From Lysinibacillus fusiformis (lineage in GTDB: Bacteria > Bacillota > Bacilli > Bacillales_A > Planococcaceae): 64,000 nt of DNA. Positions within the stretch are counted from its first letter, which is position 1. Each line of letters begins with the position of its first letter. A model generated the notes under the pieces. The model was not told the DNA's origin. It saw nothing but the letters and a program-made list of their open reading frames with translations, and did not search any database. The position numbers and the translations under genes are program-made. The stretch spans positions 62,001-126,000 of the forward strand of contig NZ_PYWL01000005.1 in assembly GCF_003049525.1 (NCBI RefSeq), read 5' to 3'. Shown here piece by piece: positions 38,988-48,006 of this stretch.

Positions 38988-39190
38988 TGTTTCCACTCTC
39001 TTTCAAAGGATAGATTTATAAAAAAATAATAGATATGCAGTTGCACATCTTAAAATGGTAATTAAATACTTATCGTATCTTTACTCTGCAAATAATAACA
39101 TAATGATGCTTACAAAGCTAGATATACCAATGTTTATGCTTGTTTTTTCTGTAGCAATAGCTGTAAAAATTTACGCTATTTAGCATCCTT

Positions 39191-39652
39191 CTATAACCAT
39201 TCCTCTTTAATTTTATCTAGTAATGCCGTACAGCCTTCTAGCACTAAATCATAGGTTTCTTGAAAATCCCCTGTGTAATAAGGATCAGGAACGTCTTTAC
39301 GATGTTCTGTTAAATCTAAAAAACGAAAAATCTTTGGTGAAGTAGGATTTCCTAAGATCGTTCTGATATTGCGAATATTGCTCTCATCCATACCAATAAT
39401 GTATGTGAATCTTTCTACATCAGCCTTTTGTAGCTGTCGACCTACCATTCCTATTGTAGAAATACCATATTCTCTAAGCTTATCCTGTGTGCCTCGGTGA
39501 GGAGGTTCATCGATATGCCATGAGCTTGTTGCGGCAGAATCCACAGCAATTTTATCGTCTAAACCCTCTTTTCTCACCAGCTCTCGCATAACCGCCTCCG
39601 CCATTGGCGAGCGACAAATATTGCCTAAGCAAACAAAAAGTACTTGAATCAT
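39191..39652 (-). CDS. Low-molecular-weight protein tyrosine phosphatase
   Basis: 153-aa LMW-PTP from the ATG at 39652, which follows TAGGAGG by 9 bases; the longer frame from 39679 lacks such a site. The P-loop is VCLGNICRS (Cys8, Arg14) and the general-acid Asp lies in VPDPYYTGD. Bacillus relatives (YfkJ, YwlE) dephosphorylate protein Tyr or Arg; the class cannot be told with certainty. Downstream of plsC on the same strand. Confidence 0.9.
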   Translation of the reverse strand: MIQVLFVCLGNICRSPMAEAVMRELVRKEGLDDKIAVDSAATSSWHIDEPPHRGTQDKLREYGISTIGMVGRQLQKADVERFTYIIGMDESNIRNIRTILGNPTSPKIFRFLDLTEHRKDVPDPYYTGDFQETYDLVLEGCTALLDKIKEEWL

Positions 39653-39674
39653 TACGATAATCCTCCTACAACAA

Positions 39675-39703
39675 AGCACCCAAAATCAATACGATTCTGA
39701 GTG
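39675..39703 (-). terminator. Possible terminator after plsC
   Basis: GCACTCAGAATC can pair with GATTTTGGGTGC (12 bp with two G-U pairs), followed by the weak tail TTTGTTG. It lies just before the phosphatase ribosome binding site, so it may only attenuate. Confidence 0.5.
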
Positions 39704-39713
39704 CCACTTCATT

Positions 39714-40322
39714 TTATTTTACTGCAATACGATTTTCCAATTCTTCTGTTAAAGCGACTAGTTCACGTTCAAGGTGTTGAGTAAATTGCTCCCGACCTTC
39801 TTTTCCTTTACCCGTTACATAAAACGGCTCGCCATAAATTAAATAGCCTTTACCGCGCTTCATGACATCTCCAGCATTACGTGCACCAACGTAGGCTGCT
39901 GGAACAATTTGCGCCTTTGCCAATTGAGCGATTGTAATGGCTCCTTGCTTTAAGTCCGTTCCTTCTGAATTACGTGTTCCAGATGGGAATATCCCCACTA
40001 CTTTTCCTTCTTTCAATAACTGTGAGGGAATTTTAATAACGCTCGGACCAGGATTATCACGGTCCACTGGGAAGGCGTTTAAATGTTCAATAAGCCAGCC
40101 AAGACCCTTCATTTCAAATAATTGCTTCTTCGCCATAAAGTGAATTTCTTGAGGGTACATGGCAACGCCGAGGTTTAAAATATCTACATAGCCTGTATGC
40201 GTACAAGCTATAATATATCCACCTTCTTTTGGCAAGTTTTCCTCACCATACACACGAGCCTTCGAACCCATAAGTTTTAATATTACTTTAACAATATTTG
40301 CTACTAATTTATACACTGTCAC
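39714..40322 (-). CDS. plsC: 1-acyl-sn-glycerol-3-phosphate acyltransferase
   Basis: 202-aa PlsC-family acyltransferase of phospholipid synthesis that adds the second acyl chain to lysophosphatidate at the membrane. The catalytic HX4D is HTGYVD (about residues 37-42) and the substrate-binding motif is FPSGTRNSEG (about 114-123). It has one N-terminal hydrophobic helix. Length matches Bacillus PlsC. Confidence 0.92.
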   Translation of the reverse strand: MTVYKLVANIVKVILKLMGSKARVYGEENLPKEGGYIIACTHTGYVDILNLGVAMYPQEIHFMAKKQLFEMKGLGWLIEHLNAFPVDRDNPGPSVIKIPSQLLKEGKVVGIFPSGTRNSEGTDLKQGAITIAQLAKAQIVPAAYVGARNAGDVMKRGKGYLIYGEPFYVTGKGKEGREQFTQHLERELVALTEELENRIAVK

Positions 40323-40395
40323 ATTCCTACCTTATTCAATAGTTATTCCCATTGTAATCGAAAAGACTAGTATACTGCAATTGTAGGTGACCATC

Positions 40396-41229
40396 TTACA
40401 TCTTTCCAACCAATAGATCTACATCAATCGTAATTTCACTTAATACAATGTCTGTCTCATCTTTTTTATGCCAGCCCATCGGTGTCATCTCCAATAAAGC
40501 AGGGACAAGCTCCTGAGCAAGTGGCAATGTATAAGTGACTCGTTCTATATTCACTTCGCCAAAACTATCTTGGAAACGAGCAACAATTTGTTCATTAGAA
40601 TATGTTTCCTTACTCGAATCGGCATATAATTGAGCACGCAGCTCCTGTAAATAGCCGCTTTGTGGCACAACCTTCACCATACAGCCATTAGGCGCAAGAA
40701 GCCTTTTAAATTCTTCATAATTTGCCGGTGATAAAATATTTAAAATAGCGTCAAAGCTACCTTGTGCAAAAGGACTCTTAGCTAAATCGCCAACACACCA
40801 AATTTGCTGTGGATAATGTCGAGCCGCAGCCAAAATACCCTCTTTAGCTATATCAATACCGATGCCTACCCCATTCTTTTTCTCATTCATAATACGGGCT
40901 AAATGCGATCCCTCTCCACAGCCCGTATCGAGCACTGTATTCGCAGAGTTAATAAGCTCCCCAATCTTTGCTTCTACAACATCATAAATCCCACTATCAA
41001 TAACAGCTTTGCGAGATTCAAAAAGATCTTTACTATATTTAGAAGTAGAGCCATGTGTCAGCATATTGACATAGCCCTGCTTGGCAATATCAAAAGAGTG
41101 ATTGGCAGAACAAACGAGTCTCCCTTGCTCATAGACGTGCATAGATTGCTGACATAACGGACATGCAAAAAGCGCTATATGTTGATCGATCAATGCTGCA
41201 CCTACTGCACGTTTAGATAGTGCTCCCAT
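40396..41229 (-). CDS. rlmA: RlmA-type 23S rRNA (guanine-N1) methyltransferase
   Basis: 277-aa methyltransferase with an N-terminal zinc knuckle (Cys23, Cys26, Cys40, His44 in CPLCQQSM...LVCSANHSFD) followed by KQGYVNML, the RlmA/TlrB signature. The SAM site is VLDTGCGEGSHL (about residues 98-109). RlmA methylates G745/G748 in helix 35 of 23S rRNA, which in relatives affects macrolide or tylosin sensitivity. It is 2 bases from the MATE gene upstream, probably co-transcribed. Confidence 0.88.
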   Translation of the reverse strand: MGALSKRAVGAALIDQHIALFACPLCQQSMHVYEQGRLVCSANHSFDIAKQGYVNMLTHGSTSKYSKDLFESRKAVIDSGIYDVVEAKIGELINSANTVLDTGCGEGSHLARIMNEKKNGVGIGIDIAKEGILAAARHYPQQIWCVGDLAKSPFAQGSFDAILNILSPANYEEFKRLLAPNGCMVKVVPQSGYLQELRAQLYADSSKETYSNEQIVARFQDSFGEVNIERVTYTLPLAQELVPALLEMTPMGWHKKDETDIVLSEITIDVDLLVGKM

Positions 41230-41231
41230 TG

Positions 41232-42608
41232 CTATTCCTCCTTCTGTTCATTCGGTGAAACGAGGGCAAAACGCTCCCACTTTCGGCTTTTCCATCTAAA
41301 GTATACGATAATTGCCCGTACCCATTCATCTGCAGAGATAGCTAACCAAATACCTACTAAACCCCAATCGAGGACAAATACAAAAAAGTAACCTAATGGG
41401 AGGCTCATACAAACCATCGACAGAAAACCGATTTTAACAGGGAACCTTGCGTCTCCTGAGGCACGTAAAGAGTTAATGACGACTATATTCATCGTCCGAC
41501 CAGTTTCTAGCACTATACTTAATGCCAAGACAGATGCTCCGATAGCCATCACCTCGGGGTTATCTGTAAAAACATGCATAAGCTGCTTGCGGAAAATGGT
41601 CACTACACCAACCATAATAATGGTGAAAATAAATGCTGCTCGGACACTTGTCCACAGCTGATGATAAGCCTCATCCTTTTCTCCAGCACCTACATGCCTA
41701 CCGATAATGATGGCCGTTCCTGTCCCAATCGCAATAGCGAATAAATAGGTAAACATTGATATGTTCATAGCATATTGTCTGGCTGCCAAAGTTTCTGCCC
41801 CTAAATATGTGGCATAATATAAAAATATGATCTGGCAAAACTGGTAAAGAACCTGCTCAAAGGCAGACGGTAAACCAATGTTTAAAATTTTTCTTACATA
41901 TTCCTTGGAATACTCAAAGTAGTAGTGTAGCTTTACTCGTACTTCCATTACTTGATAAAGCAACCAGAAAAACACGATCATCGCTAATCCTCTACTAATC
42001 ACTGAAGAGATGGCTGCACCTTTTACACCAAGCTCTGGTAAACCAAAATTCCCAAAGATCAGGCCGTAATTAAGGATAACATGCAGTACATTCATGCCAA
42101 GTGATACATACATCGTCTGTTTCGTCCAACCATGAACACGAATAATTGCAGCAAGGGCATTAATAATTGCTTGAAGGAAAATAAAACTCCCTATAATCAC
42201 TAAATAACTTTGAGCATAATGAAGGACCTCACCTTGCAAGTTCATCATCGACATTAAATGACTAGCAAAGAAGAAAAATAGAACACTCATTATAAGGCCA
42301 ACTGCCAAATTCATTGTGACTGCTAGAGCCGATATTTTAGCCGCTTCAAAAAACCGTTTCGAACCTAAATATTGTGATACAACGATGGACGCACCGTTGC
42401 CGACTACCTCAAGAATTAAAATAGCGATATGAATATATTGATTGGCTGCACCTACTCCTGACACAGCATTATCTGATAGAGCACTAAGCATAAAAGTATC
42501 GGCTAGTCCCATCAACATAAATAAAAACACTTCTAAAAAGATAGGCCATGTTAAATGGAATAGACTTAACTTAGTTGTTTCTTTTATTGTGTCTGCCAAT
42601 ACCTTCAC
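41232..42608 (-). CDS. MATE-family multidrug efflux transporter
   Basis: 458-aa MATE protein with twelve helices. It has the N-lobe motifs LADTFMLSALSDNAVSGVGAANQ and GNGASIVVSQYLGSK and the C-lobe GTGTAIIIGRHVGAGEKDEAY. It exports cationic drugs by sodium or proton antiport. It is followed directly by rlmA; together they could form a small drug-resistance operon (inference). Confidence 0.9.
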   Translation of the reverse strand: MKVLADTIKETTKLSLFHLTWPIFLEVFLFMLMGLADTFMLSALSDNAVSGVGAANQYIHIAILILEVVGNGASIVVSQYLGSKRFFEAAKISALAVTMNLAVGLIMSVLFFFFASHLMSMMNLQGEVLHYAQSYLVIIGSFIFLQAIINALAAIIRVHGWTKQTMYVSLGMNVLHVILNYGLIFGNFGLPELGVKGAAISSVISRGLAMIVFFWLLYQVMEVRVKLHYYFEYSKEYVRKILNIGLPSAFEQVLYQFCQIIFLYYATYLGAETLAARQYAMNISMFTYLFAIAIGTGTAIIIGRHVGAGEKDEAYHQLWTSVRAAFIFTIIMVGVVTIFRKQLMHVFTDNPEVMAIGASVLALSIVLETGRTMNIVVINSLRASGDARFPVKIGFLSMVCMSLPLGYFFVFVLDWGLVGIWLAISADEWVRAIIVYFRWKSRKWERFALVSPNEQKEE

Positions 42609-42695
42609 TTCTCCTATACTTTTCTTAAAAATCTATTGTATCTTATCATAAATTTTCAGACTGTAAAGAGATTTATAGGAAGACAGCGCTTCCAC

Positions 42696-42733
42696 ATAAA
42701 AAATCCCTCTCACTAATTGTGAAAGGGATTTTA
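42696..42733 (-). terminator. Terminator of the tyrosine phosphatase gene
   Basis: AAATCCCTCTCAC pairs with GTGAAAGGGATTT, followed by TTTTTATG on the minus strand. Confidence 0.83.
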
Positions 42734-42734
42734 T

Positions 42735-43499
42735 TTAGATTAAGCAATATGACTGTAATTGCTCACGCTTATCAGCCGTTAGACCAAACTCCTGCTCCAA
42801 AAAAGCTGTCTTTGAGCCATAACGATGATCCATAGCATCTAACGCTGCCTGTAAATAATCCTCACGAGCGGACATTAAAGCATAAAATTGCTGTAATTCT
42901 TGTTCATTATACTGGTGCTGGATCGTTTGAGCCATTCTTTCTACCATGGGACGCAAATGAATATTCGTATCTAAATAATCTTCCATAATGGTCTCTTCAG
43001 GTACGTCTAAAGCCAATAAAATAAGAGCTCCGCCAATTCCTGTTCGGTCTTTTCCAACTGCGCAATGATGGACTAGCCCTAAATTATCAGGGTTTTGTAT
43101 AGTCATCATTAATTCTTTAAAAGAGGGATTATGAAAAGGCATTTGTGCATAAAAGTCCTTGAACATATCAGCGTTAACTACTTTATAAAACTCTCTACCA
43201 CCTGTATTAGTTGGCATTTCAAAAGCATGCTTTCCCTTCGCAGGGATTTGAATATATCGAGTTTGTGGAAACACAGGATTAGGATTATGTTGTACTTCAT
43301 TCGTGTCACGATAATCAAAAATTGTTTTAATACCTAATGTTTCAAATAATTCTTTATCTGTCGATGTCATTTTACCAAGTGCGGCAGAGCGATAAAATAA
43401 GCCATTTCTTATAACACGCCCATCCCTCGTTTGATATCCCCCCATATCTCGGAAATTATAAACGGCCTCAAACGGAATATTTTTTTGTATTTGCTTCAC
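42735..43499 (-). CDS. Y_phosphatase3-type tyrosine-protein phosphatase
   Basis: 254-aa dual-specificity-like phosphatase from a GTG at 43499 that follows GGGAGG by 8 bases; the 18-residue longer version from 43553 has no ribosome binding site and an unrelated N-terminus. The CX5R loop is HHCAVGKDRTG. The N-terminal NFRDMGGY and the YRSAAL motif are typical of this bacterial secreted or cytoplasmic phosphatase group (Lip/Y_phosphatase3), which acts on phosphotyrosine or phosphoinositides. No signal peptide is seen. Confidence 0.87.
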   Translation of the reverse strand: MKQIQKNIPFEAVYNFRDMGGYQTRDGRVIRNGLFYRSAALGKMTSTDKELFETLGIKTIFDYRDTNEVQHNPNPVFPQTRYIQIPAKGKHAFEMPTNTGGREFYKVVNADMFKDFYAQMPFHNPSFKELMMTIQNPDNLGLVHHCAVGKDRTGIGGALILLALDVPEETIMEDYLDTNIHLRPMVERMAQTIQHQYNEQELQQFYALMSAREDYLQAALDAMDHRYGSKTAFLEQEFGLTADKREQLQSYCLI

Positions 43500-43587
43500 T
43501 GAACTACACCTCCCTATATTAATAAGCGTTCTTACCTTTATTCTATCGAACAAACTACATTAATACCAATTTTCACACTAGGTAATA

Positions 43588-43626
43588 AAATAAAAAATGC
43601 TAGCTGTAATAAACAACTAGCATTTT
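43588..43626 (-). terminator. Terminator of the cobalamin operon
   Basis: AAAATGCTAG pairs with CTAGCATTTT (43594-43625), followed by TTTATTTT on the minus strand. Confidence 0.83.
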
Positions 43627-43634
43627 CTACGATC

Positions 43635-44585
43635 TTATTTATATAACTCTGGATACACAGCTTTAGCAACAAGCTCAACTGCTTCACCGATACGTGGACC
43701 TGGACGATTTGAGATATCTGTGTCAAGGGACTGAACTGCCTTGTTCTGAATAGCTGTTACCGTATTCCACCCATCACGAGCAAGGATTTCTCCAATTGGA
43801 TTTTCTGTATAGTTGACTGTTGTTAAAATGACGTCTGGATTTCTCGCAATTACATCTTCCTCAGATATTTGCTTCCAGCCATCTAAATCTGCAAACACAT
43901 TCTTTACATTTGCCGCATTTAATATTTCTTGTTGGAAAGTGCCAGAGCCTGCTGTATATATTTCTGGCTTTGGACTAATTTCTAAATAAACATTTTTTGG
44001 TGTTTTTACTTCCTTAATCTTTGTTTGCACATCAGCGATTTTTGCTTTAATTTCCTCGTTTAATGCCTTTCCTTTATCCTTAACATCCATAACAGCTGCA
44101 ATTTGTTCGATATCTCCATATACATCATCAAATGTAGCCGCTGATTGAATAACAAATACTTTAATTCCTGCATCCTCGAGTGGCTTAAGTGCATCCTTCT
44201 CACCAATCGTATACGCAATAACAACATCTGGCTTTAACGCTAAAATTCGCTCACTGTTATAATTCACAGTATCAGAAACACGTTCGATTTTTTGGGCAGC
44301 TTCTGGATATGTATCATATTCAGTGGCACCTACAATTTTATCGCCAACCCCTAATGCAAATAGAATTTCTGTGTTACTTGGTTGTAAGGACACAACTGTT
44401 TTTGGTACTTCCTTAAACTCTATTTCTACACCACGATCATCGGTTACTTTGTAACTTGTTTGCTCAATTTTTTGTTCATCTTGGGTAACATTTTTATTTT
44501 TTGTATCTTCCGCAGTTCCACAACCTGCTAAAACGAGCGCTAGCAATAAAACCGATAGCCATTGTAAATTAAATAGTTTCTTCAT
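43635..44585 (-). CDS. BtuF/FecB-type ABC substrate-binding lipoprotein, probable cobalamin binder
   Basis: 316-aa periplasmic-binding-fold lipoprotein (lipobox LVLAGC). It contains SLQPSNTEILFALGVGDKIVGATEYDTYP and PDVVIAYTIGEKDAL, typical of the BtuF/FhuD/FecB helical-backbone class. BtuF-like function is inferred because the operon is preceded by a cobalamin riboswitch. No permease or ATPase gene adjoins it, so partners must be elsewhere. It overlaps the preceding gene by 17 bases. Confidence 0.85.
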   Translation of the reverse strand: MKKLFNLQWLSVLLLALVLAGCGTAEDTKNKNVTQDEQKIEQTSYKVTDDRGVEIEFKEVPKTVVSLQPSNTEILFALGVGDKIVGATEYDTYPEAAQKIERVSDTVNYNSERILALKPDVVIAYTIGEKDALKPLEDAGIKVFVIQSAATFDDVYGDIEQIAAVMDVKDKGKALNEEIKAKIADVQTKIKEVKTPKNVYLEISPKPEIYTAGSGTFQQEILNAANVKNVFADLDGWKQISEEDVIARNPDVILTTVNYTENPIGEILARDGWNTVTAIQNKAVQSLDTDISNRPGPRIGEAVELVAKAVYPELYK

Positions 44586-45126
44586 TATTATTCACCTTTT
44601 TCTTTTTCATTGGATATGATTTACTCATAAACGGAATTTCAGCGATTCCAGCTTGTTGATTCGTATAGACAGCCATTACAAAACATACATTGGCTAATAA
44701 GCCTAAATAATCGAAGAGAATAGTCGGTACCTCTCGTTCTTCCGAAACCTTGTGTAAAGTTCGATATGATTTTTTCGCCTCACTACGACAAAGATGTAAA
44801 GCAGCAGCAGCCTCTGTTCCTTGAGGTAAAACAAAATTTTGAATCTCTTCCTTCACATGACTTACATAAAAATCATAGCGCTCACTTAACCAGGATAGAT
44901 CCTCATCTGTAACTGCTAGCTTCCCACGAACCGAGCCATTCACATGATAAGCCATAGGTAAAATCTGTGTTAAATCATCTGCAACAACCTGGACATCCTC
45001 TTTCTTCACTCTAGCTAGTGCAGCCCCTAAATGCGTTGTTAAACTATCTGTGCGAATCTCAAAATCGACAGTTGAAGCCTTCTCTCGCATAAAAGGATAA
45101 CAAGAATAACGTGCATCTTTTTTCAA
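44569..45126 (-). CDS. Divergent cobalamin adenosyltransferase-like protein
   Basis: 185-aa protein. The segment from about residue 80 to 150 (YVSHVKEEIQNFVLPQGTEAAAALHLCRSEAKKSYRTL) resembles the C-terminal helices of PduO/YvqK ATP:cob(I)alamin adenosyltransferases (compare FILPGG...LHxARxxCRRAER). The usual N-terminal Gly/Thr ATP-binding segment of those enzymes is absent and replaced by an unrelated sequence, so catalysis is doubtful. Control by the upstream cobalamin riboswitch supports a B12 role. It could be a cobalamin-binding or regulatory relative. Confidence 0.68.
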   Translation of the reverse strand: MKKDARYSCYPFMREKASTVDFEIRTDSLTTHLGAALARVKKEDVQVVADDLTQILPMAYHVNGSVRGKLAVTDEDLSWLSERYDFYVSHVKEEIQNFVLPQGTEAAAALHLCRSEAKKSYRTLHKVSEEREVPTILFDYLGLLANVCFVMAVYTNQQAGIAEIPFMSKSYPMKKKKVNNNEETI

Positions 45127-45173
45127 CCTGCTGTCCCCCTTTTCATAATGAAAATCCTTACTTTTTTAGAACA

Positions 45174-45207
45174 TAAAAAAACGTCGCTCCTCACGCAAAG
45201 GAACGAC
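45174..45207 (-). terminator. Riboswitch-associated terminator
   Basis: GTCGTTCCT pairs with AGGAGCGAC around TTGCGTG, followed by seven T on the minus strand. It lies between the aptamer and the first gene, so ligand binding would favour early stop of transcription. Confidence 0.85.
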
Positions 45208-45298
45208 TAAAATAACATAATGATTGTCATAGAAACACGACACTGCCTATGTATTTGCCGTATATCCTCCTAGCTTCCGAAGAGTTGTTATACGTTCA

Positions 45299-45474
45299 AA
45301 TAAAGGTCGGTCTCCTGGCTTGTACAACGCTCCTATATAATTAAATAAGAGCTATAAAGAACCTTCCCATTTCCTATGAAACAGTGGTTCATCTTTATAA
45401 TAGTTGTACTTACAGTTGCGGAAACAGCTTCGGCTTATACCGAATTCCCGATTATGCTAGCTAGCACCTTTATT
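45299..45474 (-). promoter_or_regulatory. Cobalamin riboswitch aptamer
   Basis: On the minus strand the closing stem AATAAAGGT (45474-45466) pairs with ACCTTTATT (45307-45299). Between them, in the expected order, are AATCGGGAATTCGGTATAAG, CCGCAACTGTAAG, CCACTG, GGGAAGG and the B12-box region AGCCAGGAGACC. This is the standard AdoCbl/cobalamin aptamer layout. It controls the adenosyltransferase-like and BtuF-like genes through the terminator at 45174-45207. Confidence 0.93.
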
Positions 45475-45588
45475 CTGCAAGAATAATTCACTTGTAAAGC
45501 AGTTTATCATAGTTTGATAGGAAAAAATAGTTGCGTACAAAAATGATAGTCGTTTTAGAAGAATTTTCATTTCCATAAAATCACTCTA

Positions 45589-46134
45589 CTATAATACTTT
45601 TTCAATTGCTTGCTCAATATCAAGCTGTGAGTCTGTAGGCTCAAAGCGAGCTATGGTTTTTCCGCTTGCATCTACTAGGAATTTAGTAAAATTCCAGCGA
45701 ATATTACGACCATCTAAAAAGCTTGGAGCAAGTTGAACAATTGCCTCAGCAAGCATTTTCTCCTGCATGCTTGCTTTTCCGAATTCACGAAAATCAACTT
45801 CATGTTTTAAATAATTAAATAAAGGATGTGTCGTCTCACCATTTACTTGGACTAGTTCAAAAATGGGAAACGAAACTCCATAGTTGACCTTACAAAGATG
45901 GGCAGTTTCCTCTCCGTCTTCAGGATTTTGATGGCCAAACTGATCACAAGGAAATCCTAGAACGACAAAATTATTTTTGTCATATTTATCGTACATTTTT
46001 TGTAAGTCTTCAAATTGATATGTAAATCGGCATTGATTGGCCGTATTAACAATTAGCATCGTTTTCCCTCGAAAAGTTTCCATTGATAAAATTTCACCAT
46101 TCGGCTTTCGTACTAAATAATTATAAATGCTCAT
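45589..46134 (-). CDS. Glutathione peroxidase-family thiol peroxidase
   Basis: 181-aa GPx-fold protein. The peroxidatic Cys35 lies in NTANQCRFTYQFEDL, followed by VVLGFPCDQFGHQ and a late WNFTKFLVD. Bacterial Cys-type members usually reduce peroxides with thioredoxin rather than glutathione. The dispensable C-terminal part is complete. Monocistronic by position. Confidence 0.92.
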   Translation of the reverse strand: MSIYNYLVRKPNGEILSMETFRGKTMLIVNTANQCRFTYQFEDLQKMYDKYDKNNFVVLGFPCDQFGHQNPEDGEETAHLCKVNYGVSFPIFELVQVNGETTHPLFNYLKHEVDFREFGKASMQEKMLAEAIVQLAPSFLDGRNIRWNFTKFLVDASGKTIARFEPTDSQLDIEQAIEKVL

Positions 46135-46203
46135 TCCCTAACCCCTTTTGTCTTTTTCATATATTATAGTTGACTAATCTCCTAATAACCAAAGAGTTTG
46201 CAC

Positions 46204-46236
46204 AAAAAACACCATCTCGTTACTAAGAACGGATGG
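46204..46236 (-). terminator. Possible terminator overlapping the end of the HEAT-like gene
   Basis: CCATCCGTT pairs with AACGAGATGG (one bulged base), followed by TGTTTTTTG on the minus strand. The gene's stop codon lies in the loop. Confidence 0.55.
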
Positions 46237-46774
46237 CTGACTTATATTTCTTTTTATATTTAACATTTTGCTCTTCATTAATTAAGCGATGGGCTATGTC
46301 TAATAATTTAGGATCACTCGTTTGATCATATAATTTTTTTAAAGATACAATAATATCATAGCGAATGAGAGTAGGATGCTTTTCATCTAAACAGGTTTGA
46401 AATCTCTTGGCTAAATAAGATACGACTAAATCGCTTTGTACTTGACCTGCTAAACCAATTTTCCAAATAGCCTGTAATGTATGCCTTGCCGTGACGGGCT
46501 TTTCATCATAAGTCACAGCCCAAATCTTTAAAAAATCTTCTAATACTCTTTCTTCGGGATCACTTTTTGCAGCTAAAGCACATAAAATTTGTGCGGCAAG
46601 TGCACGTGCATGCCCATTTTTATATGTAAGCGCTTGTACAAGCTGTTCCCACACTGCATATGTCCAATCTACGGGCTCCTGCATAATTTTCATCAGTTCC
46701 TCGTAAGATTCATATTGAATATCTCGATCACGCTCTGTTAGATTACTAAAAAGTTGCAAAATCTCTTTTTCCAT
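46223..46774 (-). CDS. HEAT-repeat-like protein of unknown function
   Basis: 183-aa all-helical soluble protein. Repeated helical hairpins (VWEQLVQALTYKNGHARALAAQILCALAAK, KPVTARHTLQAIWKIGLAG) suggest three or four HEAT/ARM-type repeats for protein binding, with a basic C-terminus. No enzymatic motif is seen and the family is not recognised. It is divergent from ytvI. Confidence 0.75.
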   Translation of the reverse strand: MEKEILQLFSNLTERDRDIQYESYEELMKIMQEPVDWTYAVWEQLVQALTYKNGHARALAAQILCALAAKSDPEERVLEDFLKIWAVTYDEKPVTARHTLQAIWKIGLAGQVQSDLVVSYLAKRFQTCLDEKHPTLIRYDIIVSLKKLYDQTSDPKLLDIAHRLINEEQNVKYKKKYKSAIRS

Positions 46775-46863
46775 AATTTATCCCTACCTTTATTGTTTCA
46801 GAACGTCATAAAACTTGATTTATGTTACACTTAACTTAATTTTTTCGCAAAGAAGGTGAGTTT

Positions 46864-47922
46864 ATGAATAAATTTAATGCTAGGAAATTGATTTTTCGAT
46901 TGCTAGTGATTCTGTCCCTAATTATAGCCGCTTATTTTATTATTCCGGTATCTATGCCGTTAATATTAGCAGCTATCAGCGCATTTTTCCTTGAACCAAT
47001 CGTCATGTTCTTTAAAAGGCGCTGGAAAATGTCTCGAAAAATTGCAGTTGCCTTTATATACATAGTGAGTGTCATTATAATTTCCATTATTTGCTATATT
47101 TCAATTACGCAGATCATGACGCAAATAATTTTATTGTCTAAGCAAGCTCCCTATTATATTTCCAAGCTATCAGATATGTGGCTTCATATGCAAGAAAATA
47201 TTTCTAAATACACGGAAGACTTTCCACCCGAAGTAAGTACTTCGCTTCAAAAAACCACAATGGATTTCATAAAGAAAATTGAAGAAACGTTTTTAAGCTT
47301 CTTTAATTATAGCAAAGTTTCAGCCTTCTTTTCAGAGATTCCAAGTCTATTTATCAGTCTTCTCGTCTATATGATTGCCCTATTCCTATTTATGCTAGAT
47401 CTGCCGAAATTGAAGCGCATTACTTATAAGTATTTAAAGCCAAACACAGCAAAGAAAATAAAAATTATTTTAAACCGTTTAAAGGATGCAACATTCGGCT
47501 ATATGAAAGCACATTTATTTGTAAGCTTCATTATTGGAGGCGTTACACTTATTGGACTTTTATTAATCCAGCCTAAATATGCCATAACCATGACCATTAT
47601 TATTTGGCTAATAGATATTGTCCCTTTTTTAGGCTCCATCATTATTTTAGCACCATGGGGGCTTTATCACCTTTTAATGGGAAACACATCTATTGCTGTA
47701 AAATTATTCATCTTAGCTGCTATTTTACTCATTATTCGTCGTGTAGTCGAGCCTAAACTAATGGGTGAGCATATTGGGTTATCAACTTTACCAACATTAA
47801 TTGCCATGTTTATTGGTCTACAGTTATTTGGTATTATCGGTTTACTTGTCGGGCCATTTGTCATTATTTTCTTTATCGCCTTAAAGGAAACAGGCATCAT
47901 AAAAGTAAATTTCAAAATTTGA
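46864..47922 (+). CDS. ytvI: YtvI-type AI-2E family membrane protein
   Basis: 352-aa polytopic protein of the AI-2E/PerM superfamily. The N-terminal helix pair and central amphipathic region resemble sporulation integral membrane protein YtvI. The C-terminal family pattern is IDIVPFLGSIIILAPWGLY and EPKLMGEHIGLSTLPTLIAMFIG. In Bacillus ytvI is expressed in the mother cell during sporulation, but transport function is unproved. GAAGGTGAG provides the ribosome binding site. Confidence 0.85.
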   Translation: MNKFNARKLIFRLLVILSLIIAAYFIIPVSMPLILAAISAFFLEPIVMFFKRRWKMSRKIAVAFIYIVSVIIISIICYISITQIMTQIILLSKQAPYYISKLSDMWLHMQENISKYTEDFPPEVSTSLQKTTMDFIKKIEETFLSFFNYSKVSAFFSEIPSLFISLLVYMIALFLFMLDLPKLKRITYKYLKPNTAKKIKIILNRLKDATFGYMKAHLFVSFIIGGVTLIGLLLIQPKYAITMTIIIWLIDIVPFLGSIIILAPWGLYHLLMGNTSIAVKLFILAAILLIIRRVVEPKLMGEHIGLSTLPTLIAMFIGLQLFGIIGLLVGPFVIIFFIALKETGIIKVNFKI

Positions 47923-47932
47923 TACCAATAAA

Positions 47933-47976
47933 AAAGGTCATCTTTGTATTTTTCCCTTACAAAGATGACCTTTTTA
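47933..47976. terminator. Bidirectional terminator between ytvI and the NlpC/P60 gene
   Basis: AAAGGTCATCTTTGTA pairs with TACAAAGATGACCTTT, with T or A runs on both sides. Confidence 0.88.
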
Positions 47977-48006
47977 TCATGTTAATCGTCTATATAATAT
48001 AGAGGC

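Noticed and set aside
38795..39046. 83-aa frame overlapping the 5' end of yebC on the same strand
   Set aside because: It is an out-of-frame shadow of the yebC coding sequence and its leader, without family resemblance.
43500..43553. 18-residue N-terminal extension of the tyrosine phosphatase
   Set aside because: A GTG at 43499 with GGGAGG 8 bases upstream is clearly better.
45213..45227. Fur-box-like ACATAATGATTGTCA between the cobalamin riboswitch and its terminator
   Set aside because: It matches 11 of 14 consensus positions but lies inside the transcribed leader, where the sequence is constrained by RNA structure; there is no independent sign of iron control.
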